The position numbers were made by a program, and so were the translations under genes. A stretch of DNA of 64,000 nt from Amoebophrya sp. A120. Its lineage: Eukaryota > Sar > Dinophyceae > Syndiniales > Amoebophryaceae. Location of the stretch: contig CAJINV010000007.1 of the NCBI GenBank assembly GCA_905178155.1, positions 4,242,258 through 4,306,257 of the forward strand, read 5' to 3'. Below, piece after piece: positions 55,743 through 64,000 of the stretch. The stretch's first letter is position 1. The number at the start of each line of letters is the position of its first letter. The notes beneath the pieces are model-generated. The model did not search any database and was not told the origin of the DNA. It worked only from the letters and a program-made list of their open reading frames with translations.

Positions 55743-56915
55743 TGAGCCTAGAAATATCATCGTCATTTGGCTGTGCTTATGGTTTATTTAGGGCATCGAG
55801 GAATCAAACATATGTTTCAGTTTCTTCACATTTGGAATTATTTTCACACAGTAACTACATAAGTATTTCGCACTATTAGTGCTTTCTCAAGTACAGTACA
55901 AACAACAATCTGCCTTGTTGTGTTTCATTTTCAGAGTATTAGGGCTATTGACAGCGCTCACGTGGGGGTAAGCAAGTGTGTGAGCATCTTCACAACTGCC
56001 TGAGAAAAAACATCAATGGAGGCCATGAATAGCTGTTGGGTTCTTGTAAAAATACTTTTTGGCTGTGACGTAGTAGTAGTTCACGCAGTCGCAGGTAACT
56101 ACAGCGCATTGTATCAGCGAACTTCCGGACAAGAAGCGTGTTTGCTTTCTGCCTTCACAAATCTTGTGTTCTTGGCGGTATTAATGACTCAAAAAGACGC
56201 AGGCGCTCCGCTTGATAAAACAGGCGCTGATCTCTCGCTCAGGCGTCAGCTCAGTTTTTTTCGTATCCCAATGAATTTTTTGTTTCCTTCTATCGATCGG
56301 CTCGTGCTTACGAGCGAGCATTTTGCTTCGCTTGATTTTTCAACATGATTTCACGGAAGCATATTAAGCACTCATATATTAATCGCGACATTTTATTTCG
56401 CTGTGTCTTGACCACATATGAGCTAAGCATGGATAACCCACAGCAACTGGATTCACTTTTCTAGGAGAACGACAGACAGAGAAATTTCTTTGGTTGTAAC
56501 CAGTGAGACTAGTACGTGGAGGTTTCAATCTATCTTGTATTGTCGACGTGTACAGTGTGAAGAGTCTAACTACAAGTTGCATTGTCAGCCTGAGCCGGCA
56601 CTCACGACTCAACGATGACCCAGAAAATCTTTGTCGATGTGTCCAGCGCACGGGTCCAGACCCTTATCGCAAGCAGAAAGTGCTTGTGCTTCACTGTAGA
56701 CCCGTGCGGACGCGGCAGGAGGAGATATTTAAGTACGTCGCACTACAGTAACTATAACTAAAAATGCAAGGTATAATGAAATTTCTAGTCGCGCAGAAGT
56801 TTCCCACGCAACAAAGCACACACGACAGTGCATTTTCATCTTGGTCGTCGTGTGGGAAGTCGAGCGTGTCATGCAGGTTCTGCTCCAAGAAAAAAGTAAA
56901 AGATACAGTTCCTAA
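55743..56915. other. Intergenic stretch, may hold the first exon of the VMA12-like gene
   Basis: No certain exon. A frame from the ATG at 56615 (MTQKIFVDVSSARVQTLIAS) has coding-like codons and could supply the missing N terminus of the next gene, but its junction is not resolved. Confidence 0.35.
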
Positions 56916-59725
56916 AGCACCAGTGACACCTACAGTGAAGCACGCACCTTTTTCCGTTTCATAACCCTGTTGGAGCACACGGAACACAAAGGCGCAAAAG
57001 AGCTGGACCTGGACATTTTGTACAAGCTGGTGAATGAGCAGCAGCAAAAGATTAGTTGCAACGCCTCTGCGGAGATTACTTCGAGCGGAACAAAAGCTGC
57101 GTCAGACTTATCTTCAGGAGAAGTACGAGAAGGAGCAGGGGGACCGGGTGTAAAGAAAACGAAAACCGCATCTGATGTTGCTTGCACAGGGGAGGTATTG
57201 AGAACAACCAAAGCTGACTGCATTGGCAGAAAGATGACATCAGAGGAACCCGACGGCTGCGACTTGTCTTCTGTCTCAACAACCCCTTCTTCTGAAGTCT
57301 GCACTTCTAGTACCGAAGAACACGACGCCTCAAAACCTCGAGAAGCAACCACGGTTGCAAGTGACGGGGATGATTTTTTCTGTAGCGACCGCAGCACTCT
57401 TTGCACTGCGGCCTCGTCGACGGCGCCGCTTAATTCGACGTCTAGTACTGCAGCTACTGAGGCAGACGTGGGGCATACTAGTAGCATCGCCGCAGTGGAT
57501 CAACCAAGAAAAATACAAAGGAATGCGGGGGACGAAGGCATGATGCAGAAGACTGACCAGTTTGCGACCCCCGCAGCTTCCCTTGCAGAGATCATTGCAC
57601 AGGACTGCCAGATCATTCGGCGCGAAACCGTTCCGGACCACCGGGAGCTGTCTGAAATCGAGGTTCTGCGGCTGAAACAGGAGGAGCGCGCCTACCAGAA
57701 GAGCGTCGCCAACGTTACCGCCCACGGTCGGCACACGGCCCGGAAAGAAATTAAGGCCGCCACGGAGGGAATGGCACTCGCCGGCCACTTCGTGCTCTCC
57801 TTCGTCGGCGCGTTTCTGTGCGGGTACATTCTACTTGCGTGCATCCTTCAATTGTTTGAGTTGCCTTCTTGGGCGTGGATTGTATGGGAAGGTATCAGAA
57901 CGACATAAGAAGTCTATAGTAAAAAAAGATAAAGAACCGGGCCTGGTGCGCCTCGTAGCCTTGAGCTTGACTTGAAATACTAGTAGGCGAGGGTCAGGGA
58001 CGACCTAGTTGATGCAAGAACCAACTACTACTCGGTCCCTCTAAGCAGATCATCCAAATCTATCTTGTAATCGGGTTGGACACTTTCACTTACGAGTATA
58101 CTGCACTTCAGTCTCATCTACTAAGTACTAGCAAATGTAAATGATCTCATCGGGAAGTGTTTGCTACTGCTAGGACAAATACCACCTACTTGTGATCACA
58201 ATCACAAAAAGAAGATATCTGCATATCATGATCACCATCTAGGTTCTACGTATGTATCCCAGCAAAGAAATGAATTCTGAGTCGCCCGTTTCCTGTTGAT
58301 GTGCCACCTATTCCTCGTTTCTCGGTGGTGTGGTGGTGGAAATCAACATTGTCATGATGATGCATGAATTTATGTCATGGGTGAGTCCGTGAAATTAGCG
58401 GGCGAACAGCAACTCAGAAACTGTGCTAGGATACTCCGTGAGATTATCACAAGAAAATAACGTGCTAAGCTTAACGGTTTTCACAGATTGCAGTCATGCT
58501 CGTCCACAAATTTAGCCTAATACGAAAGCAGTGCATGATCACAAATTTTGGCACGTTTTGTGATGCATTGCTGCGTCACAAATTCCGCTAGCATTGACAC
58601 TTCGTTTTCCTGTGATAAAGATCTTTGTCGTGGACGAGATGGCTATCAAGGCCTTGGTATCCTGCAAATCGACTTCCTCAGCTTCATCCTCGGCTTGTCT
58701 TTGTCATGCAAGTCTGCATCCCCCGAAGGAATGAATTGAAAATGCGTCAAGAGCAGACTCATGATGTAGTTGAGAGGCATTTTTTATTGATGCTAAGCTG
58801 CCATTCAAGAATTGAACTTCTCATGCTCTAATTATCAAGACAAAAAATGGCATTTGATTCGTGATGCTGTCGCTCTAAGCAATCAGCACTAATATGTTGC
58901 GCACTCAAGAATGAATTTAACGATACCCACGTGCGTGGAAGATCCCAGCAAAAAAACCTTGCTTGTAGTCGAATTCCCTCGGGTCTCGTCATGGCAGCTT
59001 CATTATGTTGGGCTGGGGACGTTTTCACACAGGATGCTTGGTTGGCGGTATGTGCTCATTTGCGACCCTGTTGTTGGTTATGAGACTGTACGTGAGCAGA
59101 CAGGTTTCGAGTTTAAGGTAGTATGCGCCTTGTATAGTAGTGGAGCGCTCGTGTGTGACAGACAGGTCCGGGCATGTTTAAAGCAAAATCTGATCGTGAT
59201 AAATTTGTTGGCACCCGGTAGCTACATGTTTTATGATAAAAATGCTTATTCCACCCTCTACCGAAACTCGACAAGCTGTAATGATCACCTTTCCAGTCCA
59301 CACTCGAGGCTGCGTTATTCCTGATTCGCGAGCACAAGGAGGAAAAGAAGCGGGGAAAGCTGGAAAAACAAGCGACTTTCCATTATTCGCACACGCTGCG
59401 TGGGGGCACCGGCACCAGAAACAGGATTGTTCCAACCGAGACTTCGGACGAGCAGGAGCAGGGACTCACAAAAACCCCAGCACGTGCGCCAGCGGCAAGG
59501 GAGGACAGCGTTTCTAGGGGGAGCAGTCGTGCCAAAGGTGGTCGCGACGAGACCACGGGAGATGACCGTGACAGCCGTGAGGACGTGAGGGACAACGAAC
59601 AAGCGGAGGTTGCTACTGCGAGTGCGAACTCGTCTAAGCAGGGGGAGATGGGCGAGAACTGGGTGGGCGAGGTCGACGAGCTAGACACGCCAAAAAACTT
59701 CACTATTCGCCAACGAAGATCATGA
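56916..59725 (+). CDS. VMA12: V-ATPase assembly factor, VMA12/TMEM199 family
   Basis: Exons are about 56930-57891, 59033-59091 and 59309-59725. Both introns are GT-AG (1141 and 217 bases) and both junctions keep phase. The first exon has FITLLEHTEHKGAKELDLDI, a Ser/Thr-rich insert, then the family block EIEVLRLKQEERAYQKSVAN and a first membrane segment (LAGHFVLSFVGAFLCGYILL). The short second exon supplies most of the second membrane segment (CLVGGMCSFATLLLVMRLY). The third completes it with AALFLIREHKEEKKRGK and adds a charged disordered tail to a stop at 59723. Two membrane passes after a charged helix ending in a Tyr and Asn-Val motif is the layout of VMA12/TMEM199, the ER factor that helps assemble the V-ATPase V0 sector. 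The N terminus is incomplete: no ATG lies in frame after the stop at 56913, so an upstream exon is needed. The Ser-rich insert and long tail are longer than in yeast or animals. Confidence 0.72.
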
Positions 59726-60936
59726 TAGGAAGAAGGTGGTGGTCGTGGCGGAGCAAAATCATCAGAGCGGAACTCATGAAGTTGCAGCAAGAAAACGAAG
59801 AAACTCAGAAGTTTTACGGAGCTACAACAGGACTATGATAATAGCTCTTCGATTGTCCTCGTCGACATCACAGACGTTAACGTGTAGCTCTCGTCCGACG
59901 ACTTGACTCGATAGGCCTTGGCGCATGGGCGTGGCTTTTCTTCAGCTACAAACAGTATAAGTAAGCAAAAACATCGCTTGGGCTTGAGGTCCGTGAAAGT
60001 AAAGAAAACCGCACATAGTACTAAATGGCATTGACGTGTGAACAATTCCCTACCGCTAGAACGAATCAATCAATCCAACAGAGAAAGATGAACGAAGAGA
60101 AGTAAGACAAAAAATCGTAGTCGGTAGTATCAAGACAACATGGTACGTAAATGCAAGTAACGAGGATCCCGCTGACTCGCACTCGTGTAGAACATCGGTG
60201 AAGTGCCTCCAAGATGATCAAGAATCGCGTCGAAATACAAATAAGCGATCTTGCGCTCGTCTTCGGTCAATAAACCAGCTGAACAATGCTCGGTAACTAT
60301 AGAATTTCCTAGCTTGTTCTTGTGCCCATTATGATGAGAAACGAGGAAGCAGGATCATACAACAAGATAGAGTGGCCACGATATTATCATTATGTCGTGT
60401 CAGGAGTGCCACCACCAAAAAAACAATCATCAACATCCGAGCAGGCCCCTGACTATCTTCGGGATTAGTCTCGTAGTAGTCGTCAAGTCTTGAAAAAATA
60501 ATCTGAATCTAAACTAAAAACTATACCGCGTGCCACTACTTAATCTTTTTCAAGTACAACAGCAACTAGCACCTACCTGCAGTTATTTAGTACTACCTCC
60601 GAAGCCAGAGTGGGCTGCTGGAGAAGACTTCTATCCTAAAACACTACACAGTCGTCATCACGAGAGCAATACGCTTTTCCGCCCGCTACTTGTACTTGTT
60701 CTAGTATACGCAGACACGACAACTACGCTTTTTGAGTCGACCTATTTTCGCAGTCCACTTTACCTCACTCAACATAACTGCAAGTCCTAGCAGTGTTCTT
60801 GGACACATTTGTAGCAATACCCGCCATAGGTTGTAGTTTGAATTCCCAAGAAGTTCGAAGTCGTCTTCATATCTTTCAGTTTTATTTTTTTGCTCCTTTT
60901 CCTTTTCGGTCCTGAAAGTGAAAAGTGAAAACCAAA
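59726..60936. other. Intergenic stretch
   Basis: About 1.2 kb with short frames only; no exon, repeat or RNA gene was recognised. Confidence 0.45.
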
Positions 60937-62190
60937 ATGTCAAAGCTTTACTCCACCATGCTTATCCTCGGTCTTGCGTTCGTTTCCATCGCGAATCCTA
61001 GTCTCGGGCTTGGTCTACTCAAGGCCGCGTCGTCGAGCCAGCCACTCAAGGACGCACACTCCAACTTGGTCGAAACGGCCCTACTCCGGGCGATTTTCAG
61101 ATACCGGTATCTTTCCCTCGTCGAGAAGAGAAAGGCGAAACCAGAGTGGAAGAGTCTGCTTAAGGCGAATCCAACTTTCGAAGTATGTAGCTTTGGGAAT
61201 AGCGGCGAAGATATCCACTGCAAGCATTAATATTCTGGCGTCCGTCAACACATCTAACATGAATACGTTTTCCGCAGCATGTGCATGTTGCATGCGAATG
61301 CGATAAAAGTGTCTATGGAATAACAGCTTCTTTCTAGCACGAAGATCCCTTCTGAGCTAACGTATTGATATTTGCAGTGGATAGCGCAGATTTGGAACAA
61401 CATGAGCAGTGAGGGAATGGACCTTACAAGGGCCGACCGGATGGCAACAGTATTGAATAAGGAGTATCAAAAAAGCCCTTTTGTATCGTCTATGGAACAA
61501 GGAGCCATTCAAAGCTCTTTGCAAACCCATATGGGATATGTACAGGGAGCTCTGCAGAAGTTTACTTCGCACTTGCAGAAACCCTACCAGTTCAATCGTA
61601 CCGTTAGAGAAGATCGCCTGATCTTGTGGCTCAAGGATGCGTACCAGTACTGGCTGTGCGCCGATGCCGTCGCAAAGGAAGTCGAAACGCAAAGTAGGCA
61701 AGAACGTTCCGAACGTTGTTGCCTCTTTGCAAGGACAAGGAGGACCGCGTCCACTGATACGCAGCCTGGTGGCCGCCAGGGTGACATCGTTACGCGTTCA
61801 GAGCTTGACAACCCTATCGCGGACAGAGCTTTACAACGCCATCGTGGAAATCTCGATAAGGAGCTCACACAGGTAATGGAAGCGGAAATCGACGCGACTA
61901 TCACAACGGGAGCCCTGTGGCCGAAAAGTGCTGACCGGAGTCCTCTTCGTTTGCTTCGTCTGCCCCGGTTCGCGCTTCTCGTTCCACATCCTGACGAAAC
62001 TCCTGACTTGGGTCCCGATCACCGTGCGAGGACACGAGCTGCACATCACAATCGCGACAGATACCGATACTCAGCGAGGCCCCCTGGACGTGGTCCGCCT
62101 TCATCCAGTAGCCGACCTTCACAGGAGCTGAGTAACAGAAGTGACAGCTTTCACAGTTCTTCTTCTACTACTGTAGAAGTTCAGCCGTAG
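60937..62190 (+). CDS. Secreted or membrane protein, two or three exons, frame uncertain at the 3' end
   Basis: Exon 1 is 60937-61182 and exon 2 starts at 61378 (intron gtatgt...tttgcag, phase 0). The N terminus (KLYSTMLILGLAFVSIANPS) is a good signal peptide, followed by a helical region: LVETALLRAIFRYRYLSLVE, then joined residues NPTFEWIAQIWNNM and QKPYQFNRTVREDRLILWLK. One frame is open to TAG at 62188-62190, but from about 61928 the next frame has much stronger codon bias and a hydrophobic segment (VLTGVLFVCFVCPGSRFSF, then HILTKLLTWVPITVRGHELH) ending at a TGA at 62129. A 40-base intron (gtaatgg...cgggag, about 61873-61912) would join the two in phase and is shorter than others here. Family unknown; a secreted protein with a possible C-terminal membrane anchor. 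Confidence 0.55.
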
Positions 62191-62241
62191 ATGTAATTCT
62201 TTTCCTCCTGAAGGAGAAAAAAACAACACAACTTACTTCAA

Positions 62242-62466
62242 CTAGAAGCCGCAAGTGGAGTAGTTGATGTCATCTCGTCGTCCGGATAGGTTGTGCAGGG
62301 TTGCGTCACGAAAGTGGGCGCGCAGCCGCGCAGCCACGTACTCATAGAAGGACGCGGTAGAGGAATTATTTTTTAAAATATTGCTCGACTGCGTTCCTTC
62401 GACGAGGGGAACACTCGACAACAGCTGCGACGTGGCTTGATTATCACGATGGGATGACTGAGTCAT
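62242..62466 (-). CDS. Possible small minus-strand gene or terminal exon
   Basis: Read on the minus strand, an ATG directly follows an acceptor-like tctcag and opens 74 codons. The C-terminal half (YEYVAARLRAHFRDATLHNL, then SGRRDDINYSTCGF) has clear G/C-ending codons; the N-terminal half does not. It could be the last exon of a minus-strand gene converging on the neighbour. No family is recognised. Confidence 0.35.
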   Translation of the reverse strand: MTQSSHRDNQATSQLLSSVPLVEGTQSSNILKNNSSTASFYEYVAARLRAHFRDATLHNLSGRRDDINYSTCGF

Positions 62467-64000
62467 CTGAGACGAGGTCGCTTTCGTCTGAGTTTTTTTC
62501 TATAAGTATTTGGTTTACAACATATGTTTATTTTCTCGTATACGTGTTAACTACGGAAACGGAAATGGAGGACGAGCACGAAGATCTTCCGGATGGGTGT
62601 TTGCGTAAACCAAGATCAAGAACAAAATATAATATGAGGAAGTCCTAGCTTTTCCTTTTCTCTAATTATCTTCCAAATGCGCAACAAGCTCGTCAGATTA
62701 ACAAAAGTCACTAGCATTCTCTTTTGGTACGTCAAAACGCAGTCCTAGCATTCTCTCTTGGTTGTCTAGATTGCGTTTCTGAAATGTTCCAACCGTTGGG
62801 TTTGTTTATCTAAGGAATTCCCCAGCTCGACGGATTTTTTGAGTATGCAACAAGTGTAACTACACATCGTCAGCCGTTAGCCTTGCGTGCGGATGACGAT
62901 GAATAGTAGCAGAAAAACAATAAAGTAGCATCACACTGAGCCAGTTGTCGGAGGAGCAAGAACACCCAAAGCCAAAGCAACACAACTAGGGCTATAATTA
63001 CAGTGATACAGCACCCCGATCTTTCGAAGTTTCGAAACCGGGGTCAGCCGCCTCTTTTCTGATATTTCGGGAGGGGGCCAGCGGCGCCATCTTTTATACC
63101 TGTATGATTATTTGGAATCTTCACAGTCATTATTTCCCTTGTATTATTTTTTGAAGGCCCGTATAAACTGGTATTTGTACGTCACTGATACTCTTCTGAC
63201 AGCAGCAGCCTTTCTTTCACGGTGGATCAGCGAGTGAGTATGTTGAGGCCTCAGCTTGTAATTCAACTTCAAGGGAGAAAAGCTGCTAAACTCTGGAGTA
63301 TCATTATCGCTTTACATACACACTTGTTTTTCCATGATAGGAAAAAACGAGTTTCTTTTTGTTATCGCGCCGCCACTTCTAGAAGACCCTGACAACTCTC
63401 GTGACGAATTCCTACATTTTGGAAAGGGCATACTGACAGTGTGCGGTAGTGCAAGTCCTTGACCTCGATGACACGACTTCATCTCAAAGGAAAGAACAAA
63501 ATCAAAAGTAAAATGACTATGAAATACTTCAAATTTGTGGTAAGTAGGTCTTTTTTTTTGGAGAGCGAGGCTTTTGCGCTGAGTTAGAGTTGAATTGTTA
63601 CCGCTGATGTTCATCTCCCTTAAATGTGCTCTGGTGTTTGGCTTTTTGCTTCTGACTGACTGTGTTGCGGCTCTTGCAGCAATTGTTTCTTCTTGCAGAA
63701 GATGAGTCGTCGTTAGTCCCTTTCCCACATCTGTCGTCAAGAAATAGAAAAAGCTGTCCTCGTTCTCAAGTGCAGCCGAAAGCTGATTCGGTTCAGTCGA
63801 GAAATCATGAAGATTCAATCAGATCGGTGTAAGTTGTACCAGTAGAAGTCGTTGTTACTGTGACGTCGTCATCGTTGGCAGTCTTCGTCGGTACTTGATA
63901 CGTGCTTTTCATCGTGCAAATTACTGATGCGACCTGCCTGGTGCAATGTATCATCCTCATCCAATTACTGGTGCACCAGGATGTTGTCAAAAGCGTCCTA
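62467..64000. other. Mostly gene-free right end
   Basis: No exon is firmly supported. A 168-codon minus-strand frame (63312-63818) has no coding bias I can defend, though it could belong to the possible minus-strand gene. A short imperfect hairpin (ccccgatc...cgggg) lies at 63015-63045. Confidence 0.35.

Noticed and set aside
1-64000. tRNA, rRNA or snRNA genes
   Set aside because: Reading by eye I found no convincing cloverleaf, conserved rRNA stretch or snRNA motif. A covariance-model search would be needed to exclude them.

Overview
The window is nuclear DNA of a eukaryotic protist. Genes carry spliceosomal introns with exon phases that can be checked, proteins are long and full of Ser, Ala and acidic low-complexity tracts, and there are no operons or Shine-Dalgarno sites. 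Nearly every gene I can support lies on the + strand, as in the one-way gene arrays of dinoflagellates. Several introns are bounded by direct repeats, and one is a small terminal-inverted-repeat element with a target-site duplication and no GT-AG ends. That resembles the invasive non-canonical introns described for the parasitic dinoflagellate Amoebophrya (Syndiniales). The lineage is therefore inferred as dinoflagellate-like, probably Syndiniales, and is not proven.

Layout: 1-3.4 kb is gene-free, with a GC foldback at the left edge. At 3.5-8.6 kb are an unrecognised gene of uncertain model and a large membrane-anchored GT77-like glycosyltransferase. At 9.5-10.4 kb is a cleanly resolved three-exon coiled-coil gene, and at 12.0-14.8 kb a low-complexity protein with a C-terminal membrane segment. 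At 15.7-32.3 kb lie three related cysteine-rich genes and perhaps a fourth remnant. They are interleaved with a GC-rich region whose reading frame is contested (21.5-24.0 kb) and with two inverted-repeat elements (24.6 and 32.4 kb).

At 34.1-36.4 kb is a SWIM zinc finger fused to a minimal ATP-dependent DNA ligase of the kDNA-ligase/LigE type. At 37.3-43.0 kb are two unrecognised genes, the second carrying the introner-like element. At 43.5-46.7 kb is a G-rich minisatellite with an assembly gap of 320 N. At 47.0-48.1 kb are the 3' exons of a probable membrane protein. At 48.4-55.7 kb is one uninterrupted reading frame of 2449 codons. At 57.0-59.7 kb is a V-ATPase assembly factor of the VMA12/TMEM199 family split over three exons, at 60.9-62.2 kb a secreted or membrane protein, and a possible small minus-strand gene follows.

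The genes do not form an obvious pathway. The recurring themes are secretory or membrane proteins (glycosyltransferase, cysteine-rich family, VMA12-like factor) and insertion of repeat-bounded elements into introns and intergenic DNA. Exon boundaries were placed by eye from splice signals, phase and codon composition.
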